A stretch of DNA of 64,000 bases, taken from NCBI GenBank assembly GCA_016710525.1, contig JADJVQ010000002.1, positions 1 through 64,000 on the forward strand, given 5' to 3'. The notes below the pieces were generated by a model. The model had not been told where the DNA came from. It made no database searches and saw only the letters and a program-made list of their open reading frames with translations. This stretch comes from Burkholderiaceae bacterium. GTDB lineage: Bacteria > Pseudomonadota > Gammaproteobacteria > Burkholderiales > Burkholderiaceae_E. A program made the position numbers and the translations under genes. Below, in pieces: positions 24,911-39,590 of this stretch (the stretch's first letter is position 1; every line of letters starts with the position of its first letter).

Positions 24911-26551
24911 TCAGCTGTCCGCCGGTTCCCCGTCGGCCGGCAGCCCCTCGGTGGGATTCACCCCGATCAGCCGGGACACCCGCACCGGCACCCCCTCGCG
25001 CTGCAGCTGCGCCACCCGCTCCTGGATCTCGCGGTCGGCGAAGGTCATGCGCAGGCGCAGCCGCACGTATTCGGCCCACGACGCGATCACGTAGCGCTCG
25101 ACGAAGCGGCCCGCTTCGCCCACGTCCCTGAACACACGCCAGCTGGTGGCGCCATTGCGCCGGCGGGTCGGTTCGACGTCGTGGATGGCACGGATGAACG
25201 CGGCCTCGTTCTCGGGGTCGATCCGGTACTCGAGCTGGATCAGCACCGGCCCGTCGTTGGGCATCGGCTCGATGGCCATCGCGATGTCGGGCAGCTGAAC
25301 GCCGGTGGTGACTTCGGCCTCGGTGCCCATGCCCACCGGGTAGCGCCGGTTCAGCATGTGCAGCACCAGCATCGCCGCGGCCGAGATCACCAGCGCGAGC
25401 TGGGTGCCGCCGGCCGACGCGACGGCGCCCCACACCGCGCTGCCCAGCGCCAGGCTGGCCTGTACCGCCACCAGCGTGGCCGACACGGCCCGCGCGCGCA
25501 CCCAGTCGGGCGCCGTGCTCTGGGTGCCCGCCGACAGGCTGGCCAGCACGCTGACCCAGGCGACGCCGACGCCGACGGCGCCCGCGACCGCGATCACGGT
25601 GATGTGCGAGGCCGCCACCACCAGCGTGGCCACGATCCACAGCAGCACACCCCCGGTCACGACGGAGTTCAGCGACACCGTCTTCAGGCGCCGCGGAATC
25701 CACAGCGCACCGGCCACCGCGCCGGCGCCGAAGCTGGCCGACAGCAGGCCGAAGCCGCCGGCGCCCAGCGCCAGCTGGTCGCGGGCGATGACGGGCAGCA
25801 GTGCCCAGAAGCTGCTGCCGCACAGGCAGAAGGTGACGTTGCGGATCACCAGCGCGCGCATGGCCGGCGAGTGCCGGGCGAAGCGCAGGCCGCTCTGCAC
25901 GCCCGAGAGCAGGGTTTCGGGCACGCCAGGCAGGCTGGGTTCGCGCGGCTTCCAGCTGCGCACGACCAGGATCAGCGGCAGGAAGCACAGGGCGGCCGCC
26001 AGAAAGGCGCTGCCCGAGGTGAGCAGGGCCGCAATCGCGCCGGCCAGCGCCGGGCCGACGGCGCGCGCCATGTTGAACGACACCGCACCCAGCGCCACCG
26101 CGCGCGGCAGGTCGGGACGCGACACCAGTTCGTTGATGCTGGCCTGCTGCGCCGGAATGGCCAGCATGAAGCCCGAGCCGATGACGAAGGTGAGGAACAG
26201 CAGCGATCCCGGACCGATCAGGCCGACCAGCGTGGTGACGCCCAGCAGCGCCGTGCCCGCCAGCAGCACCGACTGGGTGACCAGGATGACCTTGCGGCGA
26301 TCGACCAGGTCGGCCAGCGCGCCGGCGATCAGGCCGAACAGCAGCGCCGGGGCGGTGCTGGCGGTCTGCACCAGCGCGACCATCAGCGCCGAGGGAGTGA
26401 GCGTGGCCATCAGCCAGGCGGCCATGGTCGCCTGCATGGTGTAGCCCAGCGAAACGCCCAGGCCGCCGATGTAATAGTGCCGAAACGCCGGATGGCGCAG
26501 GGGCGAAGACTCGAAGAACCGGTTCAGGCGAGAGAGGGGCGGGTTGCTCAC
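24911..26551 (-). CDS. MFS transporter with C-terminal ABM-like domain
   Basis: A 546-residue two-part protein. The first ~400 residues form twelve membrane segments of the EntS/MFS_3 type (FRHYYIGGLGVSLGYTMQATMAAWL, ALFFGLIAGALADLVDRRKV-like loop written here as LIAGALADLVDRRKVIL). The last ~115 residues are soluble: VLIQLEYRIDPENEAAFI and WAEYVRLRLRMTFADREIQ resemble the dimeric alpha/beta barrel domain fused to many members of this family. Members export siderophores or drugs; substrate unknown here. It lies nine bases upstream of a second, different MFS gene's end on the same strand, so the two are probably transcribed in series, the other first. Confidence 0.82.
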   Translation of the reverse strand: MSNPPLSRLNRFFESSPLRHPAFRHYYIGGLGVSLGYTMQATMAAWLMATLTPSALMVALVQTASTAPALLFGLIAGALADLVDRRKVILVTQSVLLAGTALLGVTTLVGLIGPGSLLFLTFVIGSGFMLAIPAQQASINELVSRPDLPRAVALGAVSFNMARAVGPALAGAIAALLTSGSAFLAAALCFLPLILVVRSWKPREPSLPGVPETLLSGVQSGLRFARHSPAMRALVIRNVTFCLCGSSFWALLPVIARDQLALGAGGFGLLSASFGAGAVAGALWIPRRLKTVSLNSVVTGGVLLWIVATLVVAASHITVIAVAGAVGVGVAWVSVLASLSAGTQSTAPDWVRARAVSATLVAVQASLALGSAVWGAVASAGGTQLALVISAAAMLVLHMLNRRYPVGMGTEAEVTTGVQLPDIAMAIEPMPNDGPVLIQLEYRIDPENEAAFIRAIHDVEPTRRRNGATSWRVFRDVGEAGRFVERYVIASWAEYVRLRLRMTFADREIQERVAQLQREGVPVRVSRLIGVNPTEGLPADGEPADS

Positions 26552-26560
26552 CGGCGCAGT

Positions 26561-27850
26561 CTAGCGTGCCGGGACACGCTTGGCGCGGATCCTCAGCAGG
26601 GCCGCCAGGGTGATTCCCAGTACCAGCAGGCCGATCGCGCTGGTGGCCTGCACCGTCTCGAAGCCCACGTGCTGGCTGGCCCGAGCCGCCAGCGCGACGC
26701 CGCCGGACTGGCCGACGAACAGCGACAGCGCGAACGCGGCGATCGCGGTGCCGCGCAGGCTGGGCAGCATCTGCGTGGCCAGCGTCTGCAGCGTGATGTG
26801 GATCATGAAGAACCCGACTCCGGCGACCAGGCACTTGGACGCTTCCAGCATCCAGCTGGAACTGCCCAGCAGCCAGAACCCCGCGCACAAGGGCAGCGCG
26901 CCAATCAGCGGCAGCCCCCGTTCGCCGAGCCGGCGCGACATCCACGGCCCGCACAGCGCGAACAGCAGCCCCCCCAGGCCGAAGCCCGCCGCGGCCATGC
27001 CGGTCTGCCACAGGCTCAGTCCGTGGCGGGTGTGCAGCCAGCTCGGCAGCAGGGCCAGTGTGCTGAAGGCCAGCGCTCCTTCGAGGAACACCAGCGCCAG
27101 CACGATCCGCGCCCACGGCGAGCGCAGCACCTGGCCGAAGGCGGCGATCGGATTGCCGCTGCTCCCGGCGCCGGCCGCCGGCGGCGACGCCGCCTGGCCG
27201 GTGTGCAGCCGCCAGCCCAGCAGCAGGGCCACGACCGCGAACAGCAGCGCGGGCAGGAGGAAGGTCATCCGCCAGCCGACGGTGTCCGAGAAGACGCCGC
27301 CCGCGACCTGCCCGAACACGTTGCCCAGCGTGGTTCCCACCATGAAGCGCGCGAGCACCGACTGGCGTGCCTCGTAGGGCACGTTGTCGCCGATCCAGGC
27401 GATGGTCAGCGGAATCAGGCCGGCGCAGGCGGCGCCGGTCAGCAGGCGCAGTGCGGTCAGACTGGCCGGCCCCCCGGCCAGGGCACAGGCGGCCGACCCG
27501 GCCGCCGCCGCGCAGGCGGCGCCTGCGATGATCCGCAGTTTGCCGAAACGATCGGCCATCGGCCCGAAGAACAGCTGCATCAGGCCGTAGGCAACCGCGA
27601 ACGCGGTGATCACACCGGACAGCGAGGCCGCGCCGGTACCGAACTCGGCGGCCAGCTGCGGCAGCATCGGGTCGGCCAGCCGGATCGAGGCCTGGCTGGC
27701 GAAAGCGCCCACCGCGAGCAGGGGAAGCAGGCGAAGCGGGGACGGGGTCTGGAGGATGGGCGGGGAGGTGGACAATCGGGAGGCTGTCAGGCGCGGTAAA
27801 GGGGATACGGCGGGGCGGGGACACGGTGGGGACGCGGCGGGACACGGCAA
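26561..27850 (-). CDS. MFS transporter (arabinose-efflux/YnfM-like)
   Basis: A 429-residue transporter with twelve hydrophobic segments. Typical features are ADPMLPQLAAEFGTGAASLSG, the loop FGPMADRFGKLRII with its conserved DRxGK, and VGTTLGNVFGQVAGGVFSD in the fourth-fifth helix region. The first ~30 residues are Pro/Ser/Arg-rich and unlike a transporter N-terminus, so translation may start later, for example at a TTG near residue 26. It is upstream of and almost touching the other MFS gene on this strand, and divergent from the molybdopterin oxidoreductase. Substrate unknown. Confidence 0.78.
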   Translation of the reverse strand: MPCPAASPPCPRPAVSPLPRLTASRLSTSPPILQTPSPLRLLPLLAVGAFASQASIRLADPMLPQLAAEFGTGAASLSGVITAFAVAYGLMQLFFGPMADRFGKLRIIAGAACAAAAGSAACALAGGPASLTALRLLTGAACAGLIPLTIAWIGDNVPYEARQSVLARFMVGTTLGNVFGQVAGGVFSDTVGWRMTFLLPALLFAVVALLLGWRLHTGQAASPPAAGAGSSGNPIAAFGQVLRSPWARIVLALVFLEGALAFSTLALLPSWLHTRHGLSLWQTGMAAAGFGLGGLLFALCGPWMSRRLGERGLPLIGALPLCAGFWLLGSSSWMLEASKCLVAGVGFFMIHITLQTLATQMLPSLRGTAIAAFALSLFVGQSGGVALAARASQHVGFETVQATSAIGLLVLGITLAALLRIRAKRVPAR

Positions 27851-27928
27851 AGCGTGTGAAGCGACAGTCTCTCATCCCCGCCGCGCGGGTATGCTGGCGA
27901 TCCGTCCGTTTCGTCCGGGAATTTTTCC

Positions 27929-30011
27929 ATGAGCACCGACACTGCCGCCCCCCGGGCGAGCATCGAGATCGTTCCCTCGGTCTGTCCGCACGACTGCACC
28001 AGCACTTGCGCCCTCGAGGTCGAGCGGCTCGATGCGCACACCATCGGGCGCGTGCGCGGCTCGCAGCGCAACGCTTATACCGCCGGGGTGATCTGCGAGA
28101 AGGTGGCGCGCTATGCCCAGCGCATCCACCATCCCGATCGCCTCACGCAGCCGCTCAGGCGAGCCGGCCCGAAGGGCAGCGGCCGTTTCGAGCCGATCTC
28201 CTGGGAGGCGGCCCTCGACGAGGTGGCGCAGGCCTTCATCGCCAAGGCCAGCCAGCATGGCAGCGAGACCGTGTGGCCCTATTTTTACGCCGGCACGATG
28301 GGCCTGGTGCAGCGCGACGGCATCAACCGCCTGCGCCACGTCATGGGCTACTCGCGCTGGTACTCCACCATCTGCGTGACGCTGGCCGACAACGGCTGGA
28401 TCGCGGGGACCGGTGCCAAGCGTGGCGTCGACCTGCGCGAAGCAGGCGAGCATTCGGACCTGGTCGTGATCTGGGGCGGCAATCCGGTCAACACGCAGGT
28501 CAACGTGATGACCCATGCGATGGCGGCCAAGAAGCGCGGCGCCAAGCTGGTGGTGATCGATCCCTACCGCACGGGCACCGCCGAACGGGCCGACCTGCAC
28601 CTGCCGGTGCGCCCGGGCACCGACGGCGCGCTGGCCTGCGCGGTGATGCACGTGCTGTTTGCCGAGGGTTATGCCGACTGGGACTACCTGCGCGCCTATA
28701 CCGATGCGCCCGACGAACTGGCGGCGCATGTCGCGCAGCGATCGCCGCAGTGGGCCGCGCCGATCACCGGCCTGAGCGTCGAAGACATCCTCGCGTTCGC
28801 GCGGCTCTACGGGCAGGCCCGCGCGCCGTTCATCCGCGCCCATCACGGCTTCTCGCGCCAGCGCAACGGCGCGGTCAACATGCATGCGGTGACCTGCCTG
28901 CCGGCCGTCACCGGGCGCCTGGCGCCAGCGCGGCGGCGGCGCGGTCTACGGGCACACCGGCATCTACCCGCTGGACCGCAGCCTCATCGAAGGCCTGGAC
29001 CGGCTCGATCCGCGGCTGCGCGAACTCGACCAGTCGCGCCTGGGGCCGATCCTGTGCGGCGAGGCCGACGCGCTGAACGGCGGCCCGCCGGTCACCGCGA
29101 TGCTGGTCCAGAACACCAATCCGGCGGTGGTCTGCCCGGATCTCGACAAGGTGCATCGCGGGCTGGCCCGCGAAGACCTGTTCCTGTGCGTGCACGAGCA
29201 GTTCATGACCGAGACGGCGGCCTTCGCCGACATCGTGCTGCCGGCCACGATGTTCCTGGAGCATGACGATTTCTACACCGCGTCGGGCCACACCAGCTTC
29301 CAGGTGGCGCGCAAGGTCGTGGAGGCGCCGGGCGAATGCCGCGAGAACCACTATGTGATCTGCGAGCTCGCGCGCCGGCTGGGCGCCCGTCATCCGGGCT
29401 TCGAGATGACCCCGTGGGAGATCATGAACGAGACGCTGCGCCGTTCGAACATGTGGGATGCCCAGACCAACCTCGATCGCGGCGGCCAGGACCATGCGCT
29501 GCCCTTCGAGACGGCCCACTTCCTGGACGGCTTCGCCTGGCCCGACGGCAAGTTCCGCTTCAAGCCCGATTGGTCGCGCCTGGGCGGGCGCTGGCGCGAG
29601 ATGCCGGTGCTGCCCGATCACTTCGACGTGATCGACAACGCCAGCACCGAGAAGCCGTATCGGCTGGTGGCCGCGCCGGCGCGCACCTTCCTGAATTCCA
29701 CTTTCACCGAAACCCCCGGTTCCCTGCAGCGCGAGAAGCAGCCGACCGCGCTGATCCATCCGGATGTCTGTGCCGCGCTCGGGCTGCGCGATGGCGACCG
29801 GGTGGTGCTGGGCAACCAGCGCGGCGAGGTGACGGTGCAGGCCCGGGCGCAGGACGGCCAGCAGCCTGGCGTGGTGGTGCTCGAAGGCATCTGGCCGAAC
29901 CGGCATTTCGAGGGCGCGGTGGGCGTGAACCGCCTGATTTCGGCCGACCCCGGTTATCCCAACGGCGGAGCCGCATTCCACGACACCGCCATCTGGCTGC
30001 GCAAGGCCTGA
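27929..30011 (+). CDS. Molybdopterin oxidoreductase (DMSO reductase superfamily), frameshifted
   Basis: Reading through one surplus base gives a 693-residue enzyme. The N-terminus has an iron-sulfur motif CPHDCTSTC with a fourth cysteine in GVICEKVARY. The middle has molybdopterin regions VVIWGGNPVNTQ and AKLVVIDPYRTGTAE. After the shift, TGIYPLDRSLIEGLD, NTNPAVVCPDL, ETAAFADIVLPATMFLEHDD and the C-terminal cofactor domain (LRDGDRVVLGNQRGEV) follow. The extra base is in the GGG at 28913-28915; removing one G restores the reading from TCLPAVTG into AWRQRGGG. The total length is one more than a multiple of three, agreeing with a single insertion. A CoA-transferase and a Bug receptor follow. Redox substrate unknown; no membrane or electron-transfer partner is seen beside it. 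Confidence 0.82.
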
Positions 30012-30101
30012 GGCCACAGGCGACAATACGGCCCTCGTTGAACCCTGACCCGCCGCGCGCTCGGGATGGCGCGGCGCCCGATTTTTCCGGACACCCCTCT
30101 C

Positions 30102-31286
30102 ATGCCCAAGATCCAAGCCTCACCGGCGCTCGCGCGCCTGCGCATCCTCGACCTGACCCGGGTGCGCGCCGGTCCGACCTGCGTGCGCCAGTTCGCCGAT
30201 TTCGGCGCCGATGTCATCAAGGTCGAGACCCCCGGGGAAGAAGACCTGGGCGGCGCGCGCGACGGCTCGGACTTCCAGAACCTGCATCGCAACAAGCGCT
30301 CGATGACGCTCGATCTGAAGGCCGACTCGGGACGCGACATCTTCCGCCGTCTGGTGGCGACCGCCGACGTCGTGGTCGAGAACTACCGGCCCGACGTCAA
30401 GGACCGGCTGGGCATCGACTACGCCTCGCTGCGTGCGATCAATCCGCGCATCGTGCTGGCGAGCATTTCGGGCTTCGGCCAGGACGGTCCGTATCGGGAT
30501 CGCCCGGGCTTCGATCAGATCGCCCAGGGGCTGTGCGGCATCATGTCGGTCACCGGCTTCGCGGGGCAGGGCCCGCTGCGCGCGGGGGCGGCAGTGGCCG
30601 ATGTCACCGCCGGACTGCTGGCCGCGCTGGGGATCATGACCGCGCTGCTCGAGCGCGAGGTGACGGGCGAAGGGCAGTGGGTGCAGTCGAACCTGCTGCA
30701 GGCCGGCATCACGCTGCTCGACTTCCAGGCAGCCCGCTACACCATGGACGGACAGGTTCCACCGCAGGTGGGCAACGATCACCCCACCAGCATGCCGACC
30801 TCCGCCTATCGCACCGCGGACGGGCACCTGAACGTGGCCGCCTCGGGCAGCGTCATGTGGCTGCGCCTGTGCGAGGCGATCGGCCGTCCCGAACTGATCG
30901 ACGACGTGCGTTTTCGCCGGGCCGACGACCGCGCCGCCAATCGCGCGGCGCTGGCCGACGAGCTCAATGCCGCGCTGCAGGCCCGGACCAGTGCCGAGTG
31001 GGTCGAGGTGCTCAACGCTGCCGGCGTTCCGTGCGGCCCGATCTACAAGATGGACGAGGTGTTCGCCGACCCGCAGGTCCGGCATCTGAAGGCCAGCGCC
31101 GAGGTGGTGCACCCCAGGCTGGGGGCCCTGCGCATCCTGAACCAGCCGGTGACGCTTTCGCGCACGCCGGCCGCGCTGGTTGCCGCCACGCCCGAGCGGG
31201 GCGAGCACACCGAAGAAATCCTGCGCGAGATCGGCGTCAGCGACGCCGACATTGCCCTGCTGCGTGGCGGCAAGGTCATTCTCTGA
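30102..31286 (+). CDS. Family III CoA-transferase
   Basis: A 394-residue CaiB/BaiF-type enzyme: RLRILDLTRVRAGPTCVRQF, FGADVIKVETPG, NLHRNKRSMTLDLK, and the catalytic aspartate in AAVADVTAGLLAALG. PTSMPTSAYRTADGHLNVAAS and CGPIYKMDEVFADPQV are typical of its C-terminal half. The ATG at 30102 is the start best aligned with the family; one twelve codons upstream is in frame. It lies 90 bases after the molybdopterin oxidoreductase and 30 before a Bug receptor, forming a likely catabolic operon for an imported organic acid. Substrate not predictable. Confidence 0.87.
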   Translation: MPKIQASPALARLRILDLTRVRAGPTCVRQFADFGADVIKVETPGEEDLGGARDGSDFQNLHRNKRSMTLDLKADSGRDIFRRLVATADVVVENYRPDVKDRLGIDYASLRAINPRIVLASISGFGQDGPYRDRPGFDQIAQGLCGIMSVTGFAGQGPLRAGAAVADVTAGLLAALGIMTALLEREVTGEGQWVQSNLLQAGITLLDFQAARYTMDGQVPPQVGNDHPTSMPTSAYRTADGHLNVAASGSVMWLRLCEAIGRPELIDDVRFRRADDRAANRAALADELNAALQARTSAEWVEVLNAAGVPCGPIYKMDEVFADPQVRHLKASAEVVHPRLGALRILNQPVTLSRTPAALVAATPERGEHTEEILREIGVSDADIALLRGGKVIL

Positions 31287-31315
31287 TCCACCCTCCCTTT
31301 TCCGTGACCCACGAC

Positions 31316-32302
31316 ATGACCCCATCGAACCGCCGCCGCCTGCTGCAATGGCTCACCCTCGCCGCCGCCGGCGGCACTGCTCCGAGCCTGCACGCGCAGG
31401 GCGCCGCTTATCCGACCAAACCGATCCGCCTCGTCGTCGGGTATCCGCCGGGCGGATCGGGCGACTTCATCACCCGCGTGGCCGCCGACGAGATCGGCAA
31501 GGAGATCGGCGTGCAGGTGCTGGTCGAGAATCGGCCGGGGGCCGGCGGCACGATCGCCAACGAGTCCGTCTCGAAGGCCGCGCCCGACGGCTACACGGTG
31601 CTCAACGCCGGGCCGTTCGCCCTCACCAATGCGCTGTATCGCAAGCTCGCCTATGACGGCGCCAAGGATTTCATCCCGGTCACGCAGCTCGCGGTGGGCC
31701 CGATGATCATCGTCGTCAACAACGACCTGCCGGTGCGCAACCTGAAGGAACTCATTGCCTACGCCAAGGCCAATCCGGACAAGCTCAATGTCGCGTCCTC
31801 GGGCAATGGCTCCACGCCGCACCTGGCGGGCGCTCAGTTCGAAGCGGTCGCCGGTGTGCGTTTCACGACCATTCAGTTCAAGGGCGGCGGTCCGGCGGCC
31901 ACCTCGACGATCGCGGGCGATACCCATGTGATGTTCGCCACCCCGCCCACGGTGATCAATTTCATCAAGGCCGGGCGGCTGCGCCCTCTGGCACTGACCA
32001 GTGTCAATGCCACGCCGGCGATTCCCGGCATTCCGGGCGCGCTGGAAGCCGGTCTGCCCGGATACGAGTCGACGTTTTCGTTCGGGGTGTATGTGCCCGC
32101 CGGCACGCCGGCCGCGGTGGTGCGGCGGCTGCACGAGGCCACGGTCAGGGCGATGGCGCGGCCCGGCGTGCGCGAACGGGTGGCGGTCCAGGGCATGGAC
32201 GTGGCGACCCATCCGTCGCCCGAGGCGTTCGCGGCAGCGTTGCGCGACGGCGCCGGTGGTCTGGAGCGGGCGGTGCGCGATTCGGGCGCCAAGCTCGAGT
32301 AG
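31316..32302 (+). CDS. Bug-family tripartite tricarboxylate transporter receptor
   Basis: A 328-residue periplasmic binding protein. The N-terminus SNRRRLLQWLTLAAAGGTAPSLHAQ is a signal peptide with a twin-arginine-like start. The mature domain has YPTKPIRLVVGYPPGGSGD, VLVENRPGAGGTIANE, PDGYTVLNAGP and PHLAGAQFEA, the standard Bug pattern, including the carboxylate-binding loops. Receptors of this family are abundant in Burkholderiales and often lack linked tctA/tctB membrane genes, as here. It probably captures the acid processed by the upstream CoA-transferase or oxidoreductase, an inference from order only. Confidence 0.9.
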   Translation: MTPSNRRRLLQWLTLAAAGGTAPSLHAQGAAYPTKPIRLVVGYPPGGSGDFITRVAADEIGKEIGVQVLVENRPGAGGTIANESVSKAAPDGYTVLNAGPFALTNALYRKLAYDGAKDFIPVTQLAVGPMIIVVNNDLPVRNLKELIAYAKANPDKLNVASSGNGSTPHLAGAQFEAVAGVRFTTIQFKGGGPAATSTIAGDTHVMFATPPTVINFIKAGRLRPLALTSVNATPAIPGIPGALEAGLPGYESTFSFGVYVPAGTPAAVVRRLHEATVRAMARPGVRERVAVQGMDVATHPSPEAFAAALRDGAGGLERAVRDSGAKLE

Positions 32303-32477
32303 GGCGGGCGTCGGGCGGCAATTGGCGAAGCAATGCGGTGCAGTTCCGAATTTCTGCCGGGCGCCGTGTCGGATAGAATATTTTGCGATTTGTCACTATC
32401 TGCCGGTCCGGACCTTAATCGGGAGGCCGGGCAGCCACCTGCGTTCCCGACACCACTCTCTAATTGATGGCTGGTTC

Positions 32478-33188
32478 ATGCTGACGCAATGCTTGCGGGG
32501 CTTTGCTGCCTGCCTGTTGGCCTTCCTGCTGGGACCGGTCGCTCACGCGCAAAGCCTGACGGTCAGCACGAACAACACACCGCTGGACCGCAAGGCTTTG
32601 CAGCAGATCTCTCAGGAGGCCTTTCGCCGGGCGGGTCTGGAGTTCAAATTGGTGAGCCTGCCCTCCGAACGCTCGCTCATGGCCGCCAACCGCGGCGAGG
32701 TCGACGGCGAGGGGCTGCGCGTGGCGGGGCTGAGCGATCAGTACCCCAACCTCGTGAGAGTGCCGGAGCGATACGTCAACATCAGTTTCGTCGCCTTTTC
32801 GCGCGATGCCACGCTGTCGCTCGAACAGGGATGGGAGAGCCTGAAGCCCTACCGGGTTGCGTTCATCCAGGGCTGGAAAATGTTCGAGGCCAATGCGGCC
32901 GGCGCGCGGATCGTGCATCGCGTGGACAAGCCCGAGCAGCTGTTCCGGATGCTCGACGAGGGGCGGGTCGATGTGGTGCTGTACACGCGCGCCGATGGCA
33001 TTGCGCTGGCGCGCAGCATGGGGCTCAGCTCGATCGCCCCGCTCAGCCCCTCACTGCGCGATGTCGACCTGTATCTGTACCTCAACGACAAGCATCGCAG
33101 CCTGGTCCCGCGCGTGACGCAGGCACTGCGCGAGATGAAGAGCGACGGCACCTACAACCGCATCGTCGCGGCGATCGCGCTCGAGTGA
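32478..33188 (+). CDS. Periplasmic solute-binding protein, family 3 type
   Basis: A 236-residue exported protein: signal peptide (LRGFAACLLAFLLGPVAHAQ), then a family 3 extracellular binding domain (LTVSTNNTPLDRKALQQIS, FKLVSLPSERSLMAANRGEVDGE, LFRMLDEGRVDVVLYTRADG). It lacks adjacent ABC permease or ATPase genes. Instead a giant membrane-bound hybrid kinase starts 40 bases downstream on the same strand. Binding proteins of this kind can act as sensory partners of kinases, so I infer a ligand-sensing role rather than transport. The upstream 170 bases hold an AT-rich stretch (TAGAATATTTTGCG) that could be its promoter. Confidence 0.78.
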   Translation: MLTQCLRGFAACLLAFLLGPVAHAQSLTVSTNNTPLDRKALQQISQEAFRRAGLEFKLVSLPSERSLMAANRGEVDGEGLRVAGLSDQYPNLVRVPERYVNISFVAFSRDATLSLEQGWESLKPYRVAFIQGWKMFEANAAGARIVHRVDKPEQLFRMLDEGRVDVVLYTRADGIALARSMGLSSIAPLSPSLRDVDLYLYLNDKHRSLVPRVTQALREMKSDGTYNRIVAAIALE

Positions 33189-33228
33189 ACGGCGCCCGAT
33201 ACAGCGGCCGTCCGCGCGGTTCGAACGG

Positions 33229-37940
<4,712 letters not shown>

Positions 37941-38002
37941 GGCTTGCCGGCCCCTGGAGTCTGACCATTCATCCCGATGCAGCAAGACCTGAAGGCATTG
38001 CC

Positions 38003-39193
38003 ATGAGCGTTGACGCCTCATCCGACTCGGCCCGCGCGCTGGCGCGCGAACACCTGCCGCGCGCCGAAGAATTCCTGCGCTGGCCGCCGGGCCTGCAGGC
38101 TTACGGGTACCGCATCGTCGACAAGCTGTTCGCCAGCCGGGTGGTGCCGTGCGGGCCCCGTGCGCGCGCGCTGCCGCGCGCCGCCGAGATCTCGCCTGTT
38201 TACGATGCCGGCGCCGCGCCGGGCGGGGTGGCCGAGTTCTTCGATCGCAACACGGTCGCCGGGCTGCTGGCACTGCGTGACGGACGTGTCGTGCTCGAGC
38301 GGTATGGCCTGGGCCTGCGCGAGAGCGATCGCTGGAGCACGATGTCGACCATCAAGTCGATGACCGCGATGCTGGTCGGTGTCGCACTGGCCGACGGATC
38401 GCTGCCGAGCCTGGATATTCCGGTGGTGCGGTACCTGCCGGCACTGGCCGGCTCGGCCTACGAACGGGTGACCGTGCGCCACCTGCTGACGATGTCCTCG
38501 GGCGTGCGCTGGTCCGAGGTTTATCCTGACTTCGATTCCGACGTCAATCGTTACAGCCGCTCGCTGGCCAATCAGGTGCCCGGAGGCGTGTTCGACATCA
38601 TGCGCGCGCTGCCGGCGGCGCACGAGCCTGGCGCCATGTGGTGCTACAACAGTGGCGACACCTATCTGCTGGGCGCGGTGATCAGCGCGGCCACCGGCCG
38701 GCGGCTGGCCGACTACATGGCCGAACGGATCTGGCAGCCGGCCGGCATGGAGTTCGATGCGTTCTACACCATCGAATCGCCCGACGGCCAGGAGATCGGC
38801 GGCAGCCGCGCCGGGATGGCCCTGCGCGACTTCGGGCGCTTCGCGCAGATGGTCGCCGACGACGGCGTCGTCGACGGCCGCCGACTCCTGCCGGCCGGCT
38901 GGGTCGACGAGGTGGCGAGGCCCGCCTATGCGCTGCCAGCCGAGACGCTGGCGCTGCCGGCGGTGCAGGCGCTGCGCCTGGGCAGCTATGGCTACAGCTG
39001 GTGGCTGAGCACCGACGGCGCGATGATCGCGCGCGGATTCGCCGGGCAGTTCCTGTACATCCATCGCGAGCGCCGCCTGGTGGTCGTCTGCCTGGCGGCG
39101 TTCCCGCAGCCGCCGCATGCCAGCGCCATCGACCACGATCGCGACGCCGAGTTCATGCGCTTCGTCGACGCGATTGCGCGCTGTCCGTCTTGA
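38003..39193 (+). CDS. Serine hydrolase, beta-lactamase-related
   Basis: A 396-residue enzyme of the same fold as the one at 19704. STIKSM provides the SxxK motif and WCYNSGDTYLLGAVI the YxN motif, both complete. TVRHLLTMSSGVRWSE and LADYMAERIWQPAGME are typical flanking segments, and a C-terminal GYSWWLST-FAGQFLYI region resembles the third motif area. No signal peptide, so probably cytoplasmic. It follows the histidine kinase by 62 bases. Substrate unknown; likely an esterase or amidase. Confidence 0.85.
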   Translation: MSVDASSDSARALAREHLPRAEEFLRWPPGLQAYGYRIVDKLFASRVVPCGPRARALPRAAEISPVYDAGAAPGGVAEFFDRNTVAGLLALRDGRVVLERYGLGLRESDRWSTMSTIKSMTAMLVGVALADGSLPSLDIPVVRYLPALAGSAYERVTVRHLLTMSSGVRWSEVYPDFDSDVNRYSRSLANQVPGGVFDIMRALPAAHEPGAMWCYNSGDTYLLGAVISAATGRRLADYMAERIWQPAGMEFDAFYTIESPDGQEIGGSRAGMALRDFGRFAQMVADDGVVDGRRLLPAGWVDEVARPAYALPAETLALPAVQALRLGSYGYSWWLSTDGAMIARGFAGQFLYIHRERRLVVVCLAAFPQPPHASAIDHDRDAEFMRFVDAIARCPS

Positions 39194-39272
39194 CGGCGGC
39201 GCCCTGCGACTAGAATGGGGAGCCGATGGCGGATTCTGGTGTCCGCCGGGCCACCTGACCTGGAGTGAGCGC

Positions 39273-39527
39273 ATGAATCCGGCCCGCAAGGCCTGCCTGC
39301 AGGCCGCCGCCAAGATATGGACCGAGCAGCCCAGCCTGGGCATGCTCGAGACGGCCAACGAGGTGCGGGTGGCGGTGCGTGCGCTGCGCGATCCCGCCGT
39401 GAAAGAGGTGCCTGGCATGGACACCATCCGCAAGTGGCTCGAGGACGCGATCGCAGCCGGCGAGGTGGCCGGGCCGCAGGGTCCGCAGCCGCGCAACAAG
39501 TCGGCGCGTCAGCGCCGCAAGACGTGA
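39273..39527 (+). CDS. Small basic protein of unknown function
   Basis: An 84-residue soluble protein with a helical body (RKACLQAAAKIWTEQPSLGM, VRVAVRALRDPAVKEV, DTIRKWLEDAIAAGEVAG) and a basic C-terminal tail (RNKSARQRRKT). A TGGAGTGAGC sequence lies just before the ATG. The helices followed by 'TIRKWL' could be a small DNA-binding or regulatory domain, but I recognise no family. Coding potential is supported by the ribosome-binding site and by high GC at third positions. Confidence 0.5.
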   Translation: MNPARKACLQAAAKIWTEQPSLGMLETANEVRVAVRALRDPAVKEVPGMDTIRKWLEDAIAAGEVAGPQGPQPRNKSARQRRKT

Positions 39528-39590
39528 GCGCGACGCGCCGTCTCTGAGCGTGGCACGCCCCGATCGGCGCTCGGTGCCGGTGGCTCAGGA

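Noticed and set aside
24642..27875. A 1,077-codon minus-strand frame across both MFS genes
   Set aside because: Translation is Arg/Ala/Gly-rich noise; the two transporter frames on the same strand explain the region.
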